Assembly (NCBI RefSeq): GCF_000785435.2
Contig: NZ_JTDB02000009.1
Coordinates: 124,001-188,000 of the forward strand
Length of the DNA: 64,000 nt
Direction of reading: 5' to 3'
From: Paraburkholderia sacchari
GTDB lineage: Bacteria; Pseudomonadota; Gammaproteobacteria; Burkholderiales; Burkholderiaceae
Position numbers and translations under genes: made by a program
Shown here: positions 1 to 8,894 of the stretch, piece after piece
How the letters are laid out: every line of letters begins with the position of its first letter
How positions within the stretch are numbered: position 1 is the stretch's first letter
Notes under the pieces: generated by a model
Database searches by the model: none
What the model saw: the letters and a program-made list of their open reading frames with translations, nothing else
What the model was told of the DNA's origin: nothing

Positions 1-440
1 GCGTCGTTGCTTTTCATCGAGGCGATGGCAACTTGCAGGCTAGCGGTACTGGTCCCGCTGCCCGCGAACATCCCGAGCGAATCGGCGAGCACGATGCCGA
101 AACGAATCAATCCGCATGCCACGAGACCAGAGGCAATCACACCGACACACGCGGCTGCATTGGCCTTCGCGCCTTCCTTGCTGGTGAGCCCGCGAAAGAA
201 CTGCGCGCCGTATTGAATGCCGATGCCATAAAGAAACAGCAGCAGACCGAGCGTGCCCAGCAACGGAGGCGGCGCGGATTTCGGCGCGAACGCACCGACC
301 GCCAGGCCGACGAACAGCACGGCTCCTGAGCCCAGCGCCACGCCCTTGATGTTGATTTCGCCGACCAGGTAGCCGATGGCGATGGTCAGAAAGAGTGCGA
401 ATAGCGGCTGAGCGCCGAGTAGGTCCCTGACTGCCTCCAT
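1..440 (-). CDS. AspT/YidE-type antiporter, N-terminal part (runs off window)
   Basis: The reading frame starts at the ATG complementary to 438-440 and continues past the left edge, so only about 146 N-terminal residues are visible. They hold several hydrophobic segments with glycine-rich turns, for example LFLTIAIGYLVGEI near residue 15 and GTLGLLLFLYGIGIQYG near residue 62, followed by a GSGTSTASLQ stretch. This pattern matches the duplicated domain of the aspartate:alanine exchanger family (AspT, YidE, YbjL), inner-membrane carboxylate exchangers. The substrate cannot be read from this half. It lies on the same strand as the bufferin genes but 88 nt downstream of doxX, so co-transcription is possible but unproven. 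Confidence 0.7.
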   Translation of the reverse strand, partial: MEAVRDLLGAQPLFALFLTIAIGYLVGEINIKGVALGSGAVLFVGLAVGAFAPKSAPPPLLGTLGLLLFLYGIGIQYGAQFFRGLTSKEGAKANAAACVGVIASGLVACGLIRFGIVLADSLGMFAGSGTSTASLQVAIASMKSND

Positions 441-528
441 GCCGCCCCCTCTAGATGGATGGATAAAGCAACGTGCAGGGGATGAATATTACTCGCTGGC
501 GGTTAAATCAGGACGCAACGTGGCGCAC

Positions 529-1035
529 TCACGCCCGGTGATGGCGGTCCCCGAGCAGATAATCGATCGAAATCAGGCCAGGGCCCCAGGCGGCAATGCC
601 GAGCGCCATCGCGGCCCACGTGATGTGAACCGGCCAGCCATCCGGCACCGTCAATTCGATCAGGCAGGTCATCAGCAGCAGGCCTAGCGCAGCGAAACGC
701 GTGCCGATGCCGAGCACGAGCAGCACCGGGAATATGATCTCACCGCACGCCGAAAGAAACGCGAAAACCGCTGGAGCCGGAAACGGATAAGGGCCGCCTG
801 GCAGGTGCAGTCGAAATTCGTCGGTGAACAGATCGATGGCCGTGTCGTTGAGCTGGAGGAAGCCGTGCCATTTGAGCACCCCCGAGCGCCAGAACGGCAC
901 GGCAAGCGCGATGCGCAGCAGCAATTGCACGAACCACGGCTGCGCGAGCTTTTCGACCAGGCGCCGCGCACGAACGATTGCTATCGTGACGGTGCTGAAA
1001 GCGGACGGCTTGAGATCTTGCCGGGTCGATATCAT
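529..1035 (-). CDS. DoxX family membrane protein of the bufferin operon
   Basis: 168 residues with four hydrophobic segments, including a first one near WFVQLLLRIALAVPFWRSG and a later FLSACGEIIFPVLLVLGIG, typical of DoxX/MauE-like four-helix inner-membrane proteins. The ATG at 1033-1035 overlaps the stop of the upstream DUF692 gene as ATGA, which favours this start over the longer frame opening at 1140 and indicates translational coupling. DoxX-like proteins are recurrent last members of MNIO/bufferin operons; their exact redox role there is not settled. Function here is inferred from context. Confidence 0.85.
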   Translation of the reverse strand: MISTRQDLKPSAFSTVTIAIVRARRLVEKLAQPWFVQLLLRIALAVPFWRSGVLKWHGFLQLNDTAIDLFTDEFRLHLPGGPYPFPAPAVFAFLSACGEIIFPVLLVLGIGTRFAALGLLLMTCLIELTVPDGWPVHITWAAMALGIAAWGPGLISIDYLLGDRHHRA

Positions 1036-1958
1036 GATGACTCTCCATTCAGAACGGATGTGAGCGCACGGTCTGCGATCCGCCGAGCCGTCTGCGCATG
1101 CGCGCGCAACTCGGACCACGCCGGCAGATTGCTGTCCCATTCGATCAGCGTTGGAACGGGGCCCAGGCGTTCGATGACAAGCTCGTAGAGCGCCCAGACG
1201 GAATCTGCGATGGCACGGTCGTGACTGTCGATGAGCAGCGGCGCATTCTCGTCGTCGCGCTGCTCGCTGTGTCCCGCGAGATGAATCTCGCCAACGTATT
1301 CGGACGGAAATTCCGCGAGATACGCTTGCGCCGAATAGCCGTGATTGACTGCCGAAACAAAAACGTTATTCACGTCGAGCAGCAATCCGCAGCCCGTGCG
1401 TTGCGCAACGGCGCGGATGAAGCCGGGCTCGCTCATGGTCGACGATGCGAACGCAACATAGGTGGAGGGATTTTCGAGCAGGATAGGGCGCTTGATGGTT
1501 TCCTGAACCTGGTCGATGTGACTGCAAACCTTGTCGAGCGTGGCCTTCGTATAAGGCAGCGGCAACAGGTCGTTAAAGAAGGTTCCTCCGTGCGAGGACC
1601 ACGCCAGATGCTCGGAGACGAGCAGCGGCTCGTAGCGCTCCACCAGATCGCGAAAGCGGGCGAGGTGCTGGACGTCGAGCGCATCCGGCCCGCCGATCGA
1701 CATGCACACGCCATGCAGCGAGAGCGGCCAGCGTTCGCGGATCGTGCCGAGCATCCGATGCGGCGGGCCGCCCGCACCCATGTAGTTCTCGGCATGGACT
1801 TCGAAGAATCCGTCCTTCAATCCATCGTCGAGAATCGCGGCGAAGTGTTCATGTTTGAAACTCGTGCCGGCTAGCACCGGCTCCGAGCGTGTCGTGCCGG
1901 CTGCGCGAAGAGGACGGCCAGGCGCATGCGCCGTCATGCTGCCAGTGGAAGGATTCAT
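1032..1958 (-). CDS. bufB: MNIO (DUF692) iron enzyme, bufferin-modifying BufB
   Basis: 308 residues, full length for the DUF692/multinuclear non-heme iron oxidase family (TIM-barrel fold). Expected iron ligands are visible in order: SLHG near residue 80, SEHLAW near 116, LLENPS near 161, LLDVNN near 193, GEIHLAGH near 226, DSHD near 245 and EWDSN near 273. Family members oxidise cysteines of a precursor peptide; bufferin enzymes are reported to make copper-binding thiooxazoles. The precursor gene bufA ends 31 nt upstream, and the stop overlaps doxX. Substrate assignment follows from neighbourhood and family knowledge. Confidence 0.92.
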   Translation of the reverse strand: MNPSTGSMTAHAPGRPLRAAGTTRSEPVLAGTSFKHEHFAAILDDGLKDGFFEVHAENYMGAGGPPHRMLGTIRERWPLSLHGVCMSIGGPDALDVQHLARFRDLVERYEPLLVSEHLAWSSHGGTFFNDLLPLPYTKATLDKVCSHIDQVQETIKRPILLENPSTYVAFASSTMSEPGFIRAVAQRTGCGLLLDVNNVFVSAVNHGYSAQAYLAEFPSEYVGEIHLAGHSEQRDDENAPLLIDSHDRAIADSVWALYELVIERLGPVPTLIEWDSNLPAWSELRAHAQTARRIADRALTSVLNGESS

Positions 1959-1989
1959 GACCGCCCATCTCCTCTCGTCAACCGCGCGA

Positions 1990-2301
1990 TCAGGACTTCA
2001 TGGGCGTGAGCGAGCCGTGGCCGCCACCCGGCACGACGATGCTCGCACACGTACCGCCCTGAACGAACTTCCACGAGTTGCCCTGGAAATCCATCGTCGA
2101 CGTGCCCTGGCAGGTCGTTCCCGGGCCGGCGGCGCAATCGTTTTGCCCCTTCAGCGCGACGCCATAGCACTTTTCCTTATGCGCGGCCATTGCAGCGCTG
2201 ACTTCCGCCTTGGTGAGCGGCGCGGCATGGGCCGTGGCGGCGAGAAGGCTGGCGACGGCGCCGGCAAGCAGCGCGGAACTGACATTGATCTTGGTGGACA
2301 T
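1990..2301 (-). CDS. bufA1: Bufferin precursor peptide, DUF2282 (BufA1-type)
   Basis: 103 residues. A Sec signal peptide (MSTKINVSSALLAGAVASLL, probable cleavage after AHA at residue 26) is followed by a short mature part with exactly four cysteines, C45, C56, C64 and C85, in the DUF2282 arrangement KEKCYGVALKGQNDC and GTTCQG. In the bufferin family the MNIO enzyme modifies core cysteines before export and the product binds copper in the periplasm. The start at 2299-2301 is preferred over the longer frame (2370) because it begins the signal peptide directly and has GGAGATCG upstream. Modification and metal are inferred. Confidence 0.92.
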   Translation of the reverse strand: MSTKINVSSALLAGAVASLLAATAHAAPLTKAEVSAAMAAHKEKCYGVALKGQNDCAAGPGTTCQGTSTMDFQGNSWKFVQGGTCASIVVPGGGHGSLTPMKS

Positions 2302-2462
2302 GAGCGATCTCCAGTTGAAGGAAAGAGAGGTATCCCCAGCGGATACACAAGCTAATTCGGGAATTGCCATGCGGCGGTTACAGCGGCGGAATATTTAAGT
2401 TGAACTCGGGCGCCCGGGCTTGCCTGAATCGACAGGCTAACGATGGCTCAACTAGCGCTCCA

Positions 2463-3251
2463 CTACTGTTCTGTTTGAATGGCGGCGAACACCCCGGCTG
2501 AAATCATCGCGGCGAGGTTGGCCGGCAGGTCGAAATCGGCGGATTCCTCGAAGGCGGTCTCCACTGCGGCGCCGAGCGTTGCGCCCTCGACGAGTGCAAC
2601 GAGAAAGGCCGCGCCGCCCGGTGGCAGACGCGAGACGATTACGTCCGCGTCGGGCCGCGTGACGAGCGCATCCTCGGCATCGCCCGAATGCAGCGGCGTG
2701 GCGGGCGTGTTCACGCGATTCATCGTGAAGATCGCCACAGCCGGATAGCGCGAGCGCACGATGCGCGTGGCGGGATGCGGAACGAAGCGCACCTGTGCGA
2801 GCGCGGACGGATCGACACAGGCAAGCGCACCGGCGGTGAGCGGCGCGACATCGGCGGCGTGCCAGGCGTCGAGCCAGGCGCGTTCGATACGTGCTGTATC
2901 CGCGAGCCAGGGCATCTCGCGTGCGTACTCGTAGGTTTCGATGAAAGATGGAAACTCGCGCCCGTACTCGAACAGCAGAGGAGAAATCGGTGGCGTGGCG
3001 CGCACGTGAAAGCGAGCCATCGCACGGAAGAACTCGACTCCGGTGATGCGCTGCACGGCAGGATAGATTGCCGCGAGCGCATCGATCAGACTGACGGTGA
3101 CGTTGTTCCGATAGACGTTGTAGCGCTTGACGACGCCCTTGCCGGGCGCGGCCGGAGCGGCCACGACGCCTTCGGGCGCGGCTGCATCGGGATTCGTCAG
3201 ACCAGGCGCGAAGGCTGCCGCGAAGTCGGCGGTGGGATGTTCGGGCTGCAT
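2463..3251 (-). CDS. bufC: DUF2063 partner protein of the MNIO enzyme (BufC)
   Basis: 262 residues. The N-terminal half carries the DUF2063 pattern: RYNVYRNNVTVSLIDALAAI near residue 43, followed by VEFFRAMARFHVRATPPISP. This family supplies the recognition subunit that delivers the precursor peptide to DUF692 enzymes. In most bufferin loci bufC lies after bufB. Here it is the first gene, 161 nt upstream of bufA, so bufA-bufB-doxX could also have their own promoter. Assignment by family is firm; the partnership is inferred from locus. Confidence 0.9.
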   Translation of the reverse strand: MQPEHPTADFAAAFAPGLTNPDAAAPEGVVAAPAAPGKGVVKRYNVYRNNVTVSLIDALAAIYPAVQRITGVEFFRAMARFHVRATPPISPLLFEYGREFPSFIETYEYAREMPWLADTARIERAWLDAWHAADVAPLTAGALACVDPSALAQVRFVPHPATRIVRSRYPAVAIFTMNRVNTPATPLHSGDAEDALVTRPDADVIVSRLPPGGAAFLVALVEGATLGAAVETAFEESADFDLPANLAAMISAGVFAAIQTEQ

Positions 3252-3546
3252 GGCGGCCTCTCACTGCGCGTGGAGCGTTATGGATGGATACGCTGGTTAA
3301 TTCGGTGGGCTTCGTTGTCCGGTTACAGGCGCTGAATTTTTCTGGGGCGATGCTGGCCAAGAGTGGACACTCGCGGACAGAACCGCCGCGTAGCCGGGCT
3401 GCCATGGGAGCGGGCAGCAAACGCTGCAGTTCGAAGAATCGGACGCGGATTTTATCCGGCGGCTGTGGCGCGAGGACGGCTTTTGCCGGGTGACGCGCCG
3501 CTTATCTGATCCAGTGGTGAAACCTTGTTTAGATGCAAAGACCCGA
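3252..3546. other. Intergenic region upstream of the bufferin operon
   Basis: No gene is supported here. It should contain the promoter for bufC, transcribed leftward, but I could not single out convincing -35/-10 hexamers or an ECF-type site. Together with the terminator and trailer to its right it makes a gene-free gap of about 405 nt. Confidence 0.5.
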
Positions 3547-3577
3547 ATAAAAAACGGCCCTCGCAAAGCGAGAGCCG
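3547..3577 (-). terminator. Rho-independent terminator of the NCS2 permease gene
   Basis: Read on the minus strand, CGGCTCTCGC pairs with GCGAGGGCCG around a three-base loop, and is followed by TTTTTT (A-run at 3549-3554 on plus). It lies about 80 nt past the permease stop. A second perfect 9-bp GC stem (3623-3631 with 3638-3646) sits directly after the stop but lacks a U-tract. Confidence 0.85.
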
Positions 3578-3656
3578 AACAGTGCATTCACAGGAGGCGT
3601 GGGCACTGGAGACGATCTTCCGCGCGGCCGCTTTGAGGCGGCCGCGTGGGGTTATC

Positions 3657-5033
3657 TTAGTGCTTGGCCAGAGCCAGCGAAGCATCCTGTTCGGAATGGG
3701 TGTGCGGATCTCCCTTCGGGATGCCGTTGAACAGCAGGTTCAGCCCGACCGAGGTCACGCAGGCGAGCAGGATGCTGCTGTGCAGGATCGGCTGGATCGC
3801 GGCGGGCAGCTTGGCGAACAAGGCGGGCGCAAAGGTCGGCAGCAGCGAAACCGCGAGCGTGGCCGAGACGATATAGACATTGCGCCGGCTGGTTTCGAAA
3901 TCGACGCGCGACAGCGTCTTCACGCCGGTCGAAGTCACCACGCCGAACATGAACAGCGCCGCGCCGCCGAGCGCGGGCAACGGCACTGAAGCAACGATGG
4001 TCGCGAGCTTCGGCAGCAACCCCAGCAGGCACAGGATCACGCCGGCGGCCACCGCCACCCAGCGGCTCTTCACGCCGGTCACGACGAGCAGGCCGATGTT
4101 CTGGCTGTAGATCGTATATGGGAAGCCGTTGAAAATCCCGCCGATGATGCTCGCGAGGCCGTTCGCGCGCAGCCCGCTCGTCATGTCGGCCGAGGTAAGC
4201 TTCTTGTCGACCACGTCGCCGGTCGCGATGAAGAGCCCCATCGACTCGATCATGACGATCACCATCACCACGACGATGGTGCCCACCGCGATCGGATCGA
4301 AGATTGGCATGCCGAAATAAAACGGCTGGATCATGTCGACCAGCGGCGCTTCGGCCACGCCGTGGAAATTGACCATGCCGAACGGGATCGCGACGAGCAT
4401 GCCAACCGCGAGCGCCAGCAGCACCGAAACATTCGACCAGAAGCCCTTGAGCCAGCGGTTGATGGCGAGAATCATCACGAACACGAATGCGGCGAGCGCG
4501 AGATTTTGCGGCGCGCCGAAGTCGGGCGAGCCCTTGCCGCCGCCGATCCAGTTCACGCCCACCGGGAACAGCGAGAGCCCCACGACCATCACGATCGAGC
4601 CGCCCACGATGGGCGGAAAGAACTTCACGAGTCTGCCGAATACCGGCGAGAGCAGCATCGTGATCACGCCGCCCGCCATCACCGCGCCGATCACGGCGGT
4701 CAGCCCGAGACCGGGCGCGGTTGCGATCACGAGAATCGGCGGCACGGCGCTGAACGCAACGCCCTGCATGACCGGCATGCGTACGCCAAAACGCCAGATG
4801 CCGCCAGATTGCAGGATGGTTGCGATCCCGCAGGTGAACAGGTCCGCATTGATGAGCACCGCGATCGATTCCTTCGGCAGCTTGAGCGCGCTCGCGATGA
4901 TCATCGGCACCGCTACCGCGCCGATATACATCACGAGGACGTGCTGGAGGCCAAGCATCACGAGCAGCGGCGGTTTGGGCACGCTGTCGACGGGAGCGAT
5001 TTCGCGTCGTACCGAATCGAGTTCTGCGGACAT
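3657..5033 (-). CDS. NCS2 family purine/xanthine permease
   Basis: 458 residues with about 12-14 hydrophobic segments. Family hallmarks: LGLQHVLVMYIGAVAVPMII near residue 27, VMQGVAFSAVPPI near residue 88, an ESMGLFIATGD loop near 264, and the QNIGLLVVTGVKSRWV motif near residue 311 that marks the xanthine/urate branch of nucleobase:cation symporters. It imports a purine base with protons across the inner membrane. The following upstream operon encodes a molybdenum hydroxylase, which fits purine or N-heterocycle use, but the exact base is not determined by the sequence. A terminator follows the gene. Confidence 0.88.
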   Translation of the reverse strand: MSAELDSVRREIAPVDSVPKPPLLVMLGLQHVLVMYIGAVAVPMIIASALKLPKESIAVLINADLFTCGIATILQSGGIWRFGVRMPVMQGVAFSAVPPILVIATAPGLGLTAVIGAVMAGGVITMLLSPVFGRLVKFFPPIVGGSIVMVVGLSLFPVGVNWIGGGKGSPDFGAPQNLALAAFVFVMILAINRWLKGFWSNVSVLLALAVGMLVAIPFGMVNFHGVAEAPLVDMIQPFYFGMPIFDPIAVGTIVVVMVIVMIESMGLFIATGDVVDKKLTSADMTSGLRANGLASIIGGIFNGFPYTIYSQNIGLLVVTGVKSRWVAVAAGVILCLLGLLPKLATIVASVPLPALGGAALFMFGVVTSTGVKTLSRVDFETSRRNVYIVSATLAVSLLPTFAPALFAKLPAAIQPILHSSILLACVTSVGLNLLFNGIPKGDPHTHSEQDASLALAKH

Positions 5034-5092
5034 CGGGGTGTCTCCTTGCGGTGTAATTAGGTAAAGCAGTTTCTAAGCGGATTCAGGCCAAT

Positions 5093-7366
5093 TCACGCGA
5101 GCACGAATGGTGTCGCGCGCAACCGTTGCCCGGTCGCCGCGAAGATCGCATTGCCGATGGCCGGCACGACTGGCGGATTCGAGAGCTCGCCAATGCCGCC
5201 CGGCTTGCGGTCGGTTGGCGGCATCAGCTCGATCTGCACGAGCGGGGCTTCGTGGATGCGCAGCACCGGATAGTCGTGGAAATTGCTCTCGCGGACTTGG
5301 CCGTTCTCGATGTGCACCGCGTTCATGAGCGCGGTGCTCACGCCCCAGTGAATGCCGCCCGCGAGTTGCTGATGCACCGAGCCTGGATCAACGGCGATGC
5401 CGCAATCGACCACGCAGGTGACCTTGCGCACAGCGATCGCGTTGTCCTTCACGGCGACTTCCGCGACGATGGCGATGAAGCTCTCGTAGCCGTTGTAGAT
5501 CGCGACGCCCATGCCGCGCCGCGTGCCGTCCGCGTCGTGAATCGCGCGGGGCGTCCATTGCGCGAGCGTCGCCGCGCGTTCGAGCACCGCGCGCAACTCG
5601 GGCCGGCTCGCGAGCATCGTGCTGCGATACGCGATGGGGTCCTGATTCACCGCGTGCGCGGTTTCGTCGACCGCGCTTTCGATCGCGAACACATTGGGCA
5701 CGAAGCTGACCGCGCGCCACCACCAGATCGGGAAACCGGGTTCGTGGCGCACCCATGCGAGATCGAGCGCCGGCATGTCGTAGTGGAAGTCCGCGCGCAT
5801 GCTTTCGGTGCAGCTTGGATCGACGGGGAATTTCGCCAGAAAACCGGGATCGTCGGGCTCCTTGATCGACGGCACGACCGCGCGAAGGCTGAAGCCCGTG
5901 ACGTGGCCGTTCGCGTCGAGCGCGACGCGCGCCTTGTGCACGCTCGCACTCTGATAGAACGTGCCGCGAATATCGTCCTCGCGGCTGTACAGCAGCTTGA
6001 CGGGCTTGCCAACGCGCTTCGAGATTGCGGTGACTTCTAGCACCTGATGCAGGCCCTCACGCGCGCCGAAGCTGCCGCCGGCTTCGGTCAGATGGAGGCG
6101 GACCTTGTCGCGCGGCACGCCCGCAATCGTCTCGGCCGCCTGCGCGCAGCGCGACGGCACCTGCAGGCCGCCCCAGTACTCGACGGTATCGGGCTTCACC
6201 CACGCGACGATGCTGAGCGGCTCCATCTGCGCGTGCGCCTTGTACGGCATCGTGTACACCGCCTCGACCACGCGCGCGGCTTGCGCGAACGCGGCCTTTG
6301 CATCGCCTTTGCCGTTCGATTGCTTGCCGGGATCGTCGACGTGTTCGGTCATTTCGCGAATCGCGCCTTCCGAACTGAAGTTCGCGAGATCGCTGTTTTC
6401 CCACTCGACTTTCAGCACTTTGCGCGCGCGCTGCGCGCTCCAGAACTGATCGGCGACGATCGCGACGCCCGGCTGGCACGCGCCGTTCGCGACGCGCGAG
6501 GGCGCATGATCGGGCCGGAAATGCGCGATCACCTCGGGAATGTCGAGCGCGAAAACGTCGCGCACGCCGGGCAGCGCTTTTACCTCGGCGGCGTTGAATG
6601 ACTTCACCTTCGCGTTGACGACGGGCGAGTGAACGACGATCGCAGTGAACATTCCGGGCAATTGCAGATCGATCGCATATTGCGCCTGACCCGTGAGCTT
6701 TTCGACCACGCGATAGCTGCGGCGCGGCTTGCCGATCAGCACGAACTGGTCGGGGCGCTTGAGCGTGACCTGTTGCGGCACGGGCTGCGAGGCGGCGGCG
6801 GTGGCGAGCTCGCCGTAATTGAAGCGGCGGCCGCTCGCCGGATGAATCACTTCGCTGTTCGCGGTCTGACACGTTGACGCATCGACGGACCAGCGTTGCG
6901 CGGCTTGCGCGACCAGCATCGCGCGCGCCGTTGCGCCGGCGCGCCTGAGCGGCTCCCATTGCCACGCCACGCTGGTGCTGCCGCCGGTGGCGTGCATGCC
7001 CCACAGCTTCTGGATATAGACCGCCGCGAGCGGATCGTCGGGCTGGATGATCCGTACGCGAGACCAGTCGGCGTCGAGTTCATCGGCGAGCAGCATGCCG
7101 AGTGCGTTTTTCACGCCGGTGCCGCTGTCGAATTTGTGGCACACCAAAAAGATCTGGTTATCCGGTGCAATGCGCACCCATGCGTTCGGCGCGAAGCGGC
7201 CCGCCGTGCTGTCGACGGCCGGCGTTGCCTGCGCGACTTGAATGCCCGCGCCGCCGATTTCGAGCAGCAGGCCGCCTGCAAGCGCGGCGCCCGTTTGCAG
7301 AAAGCGGCGGCGGCTGCCCGAAGCGGGCGCGGTCTGGAGGCCGTTGTGATGGTCGTAGCGTTTCAT
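5093..7366 (-). CDS. Molybdenum hydroxylase large subunit (IorB/aldehyde oxidase-like), Tat-exported
   Basis: 757 residues. It opens with a twin-arginine signal (GSRRRFLQTGAALAGGLLL), unlike cytoplasmic xanthine dehydrogenase, so the enzyme is probably periplasmic. Molybdopterin-binding stretches include GTGVKNALGMLLADE, the TEAGGSFGAREG loop and the C-terminal PGGIGELSNPP, where the Glu corresponds to the catalytic base of the family. This is the one-gene beta subunit of the isoquinoline-1-oxidoreductase type. The start ATG (7364-7366) overlaps the 2Fe-2S subunit stop as ATGA. No FAD subunit is encoded nearby, so electrons probably go to a cytochrome or quinone acceptor. Substrate (aldehyde or N-heterocycle) unknown. 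Confidence 0.9.
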   Translation of the reverse strand: MKRYDHHNGLQTAPASGSRRRFLQTGAALAGGLLLEIGGAGIQVAQATPAVDSTAGRFAPNAWVRIAPDNQIFLVCHKFDSGTGVKNALGMLLADELDADWSRVRIIQPDDPLAAVYIQKLWGMHATGGSTSVAWQWEPLRRAGATARAMLVAQAAQRWSVDASTCQTANSEVIHPASGRRFNYGELATAAASQPVPQQVTLKRPDQFVLIGKPRRSYRVVEKLTGQAQYAIDLQLPGMFTAIVVHSPVVNAKVKSFNAAEVKALPGVRDVFALDIPEVIAHFRPDHAPSRVANGACQPGVAIVADQFWSAQRARKVLKVEWENSDLANFSSEGAIREMTEHVDDPGKQSNGKGDAKAAFAQAARVVEAVYTMPYKAHAQMEPLSIVAWVKPDTVEYWGGLQVPSRCAQAAETIAGVPRDKVRLHLTEAGGSFGAREGLHQVLEVTAISKRVGKPVKLLYSREDDIRGTFYQSASVHKARVALDANGHVTGFSLRAVVPSIKEPDDPGFLAKFPVDPSCTESMRADFHYDMPALDLAWVRHEPGFPIWWWRAVSFVPNVFAIESAVDETAHAVNQDPIAYRSTMLASRPELRAVLERAATLAQWTPRAIHDADGTRRGMGVAIYNGYESFIAIVAEVAVKDNAIAVRKVTCVVDCGIAVDPGSVHQQLAGGIHWGVSTALMNAVHIENGQVRESNFHDYPVLRIHEAPLVQIELMPPTDRKPGGIGELSNPPVVPAIGNAIFAATGQRLRATPFVLA

Positions 7367-7836
7367 GCAGCCGCCTTGTCGCGCAGCGCGACAGCCGCGC
7401 GATGGATCGCGCGGCGGATGCGGTCGTAGGTGCCGCAGCGGCAGATATTGCCGGCCATCGCGGTGTCGATATCGCTGTCGCCCGGATTGTGGTTCGTCGC
7501 GAGCAGCGCAGCCGCCGACATGATTTGCCCGGACTGGCAGTAGCCGCATTGCGGCACGTCCTCGTCGCGCCACGCTGCCTGCACGGCATGCAATGCATCC
7601 GGCGTGCCGAGCCCTTCGATGGTTTTGATCCGCTTGCCGGCGACTGCGCCGAGCGGCAATTGGCACGAGCGCACCGCCGCGCCATCGAGATGCACTGTGC
7701 ACGCGCCGCACAGTCCCATCCCACAGCCGAATTTCGTGCCGGTCAGGTGCAGCGTATCGCGCAGCACCCACAGCAGCGGTGTATCGGGCGGCGCGTCGAC
7801 CACATGGTCGGCGCCGTTCACGTTCAACTTCGTCAT
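7363..7836 (-). CDS. Molybdenum hydroxylase 2Fe-2S subunit (IorA-like)
   Basis: 157 residues with the two cluster domains of this family: plant-ferredoxin-type CGMGLCGACTVHLDG (cysteines near 38, 43, 46, then C58) and the helical domain cysteines in CGYCQSGQ (near 97) and NICRCGTYDR (near 130). It passes electrons from the Mo cofactor of the large subunit, with which it overlaps by 4 nt. It has no signal peptide of its own, consistent with co-export piggybacking on the Tat signal of the partner. Confidence 0.93.
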   Translation of the reverse strand: MTKLNVNGADHVVDAPPDTPLLWVLRDTLHLTGTKFGCGMGLCGACTVHLDGAAVRSCQLPLGAVAGKRIKTIEGLGTPDALHAVQAAWRDEDVPQCGYCQSGQIMSAAALLATNHNPGDSDIDTAMAGNICRCGTYDRIRRAIHRAAVALRDKAAA

Positions 7837-7855
7837 GTCGTCTCCCGATTGGCGT

Positions 7856-7951
7856 ATCGATTAATCGATTCGTGGATGCGTTGGCCGCGGCATATTTCCG
7901 TCATGTGGGTAAAGCCTATGTGCACAAAATCGATATGTGAAATACGATTTT
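7856..7951. promoter_or_regulatory. Divergent promoter/operator region with two inverted repeats
   Basis: Between the divergent hydroxylase operon and the LysR gene lie a perfect 14-bp palindrome ATCGATTAATCGAT (7856-7869) and an inverted repeat AAAATCG ... CGATTTT (7926-7932 with 7945-7951). Both are suited to binding of a LysR dimer or tetramer, and the second one is about 25 nt before the LysR start, the usual place for autoregulation. The role is inferred from symmetry and position. Confidence 0.55.
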
Positions 7952-7976
7952 GGAATCCATTCGATACGAGGTTCAT

Positions 7977-8894
7977 ATGGATTTGAGGCAGTTGCGTTAT
8001 TTCATTGCAGTCGCGGAGGAGGGGAATTTCAGCCGTGCGGCCGAACGCCTGCACATTTCGCAGCCGCCGCTGAGCCAGCAGATCATGGCGCTGGAAGATT
8101 CGCTGCACGTGACTTTGTTTGTGCGCGGCCGCCACGGCGCGCGGCTCACGCGCGCTGGCGAGGCGCTGCTCGTGCGTGCGCGCAGCATCGTGAGCGATTG
8201 CGATTCGGTCGAGAAACTCGTGCGCCGCGTGGCGGACGGGCTCGAAGGCTATATCCGCATCGGCATCATTAATTCGGTGATGTACGGTCCGCTGCCGCGC
8301 ACGATGCACTTGTTCCAGAAGCACAATCCCGAGGTCGAGTGGACCTTGCATGAATTACTGCCCGAGCAGCAGCAGGACGCGCTGGTCGCCGGCAAGATCG
8401 ACGTGGGCTTCGCGTGCAGCGCGGCGACGCGCAGCGAGCTGCGCTCGATCCGCGTATACCCGCAGCCGCTGCGCGTCGCGCTGCCCAGCGAGCATCCGCT
8501 CGCGAAGCGCCGCCGCATTGCGCTCAAGGCGCTCGCCAGCGATGCGTTCGTGCTGCTCAACACGCAAAGCCCGATCATTCGCGACGTGCTCGCGGCCTGC
8601 GTGCGCGACGGTTTCCAGCCGCGCGTGCTGCACGAGTCGATCGATCCCGAGACGGTGCTGAGCCTCGTGGGCGCGGGTGTGGGCGTGAGCATCCTGCCCG
8701 AGTCGCTGTCGACCACGCCGCGCGAGAACGTCGTGTTCGTGCGGCTGGACGAGCGCGGCGTCAACGCCGACCTTTACGCCTCGGTGCGCCGCGACGACAC
8801 GCTGCCGGCGCTGGAGCGCTTTCTGGCGCTTCTGGAAGAGGTGACGCTGGAGTGGCGGCGCGAAATCGGCGCAAAAAATTCGGATGCCGAATGA
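7977..8894 (+). CDS. LysR-type regulator, divergent from molybdenum hydroxylase
   Basis: 305 residues. The N-terminal helix-turn-helix is clear (MDLRQLRYFIAVAEEGNFSR, then ISQPPLSQQI), followed by a LysR substrate-binding domain. It resembles the BenM/CatM branch that senses aromatic acids (LQIA-type effector fold). The ATG at 7977 has CGAGG six bases upstream and gives the canonical MDLRQLRYF start. Divergent orientation suggests it controls the 2Fe-2S/Mo hydroxylase genes through the palindromes between them, and perhaps the downstream amidohydrolase cluster. Confidence 0.9.
   Translation: MDLRQLRYFIAVAEEGNFSRAAERLHISQPPLSQQIMALEDSLHVTLFVRGRHGARLTRAGEALLVRARSIVSDCDSVEKLVRRVADGLEGYIRIGIINSVMYGPLPRTMHLFQKHNPEVEWTLHELLPEQQQDALVAGKIDVGFACSAATRSELRSIRVYPQPLRVALPSEHPLAKRRRIALKALASDAFVLLNTQSPIIRDVLAACVRDGFQPRVLHESIDPETVLSLVGAGVGVSILPESLSTTPRENVVFVRLDERGVNADLYASVRRDDTLPALERFLALLEEVTLEWRREIGAKNSDAE

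Noticed and set aside
5093..7836. Complete three-subunit xanthine dehydrogenase
   Set aside because: No FAD subunit or XdhC-like maturation gene is present and the large subunit has a Tat signal, so the two-subunit IorAB type fits better.
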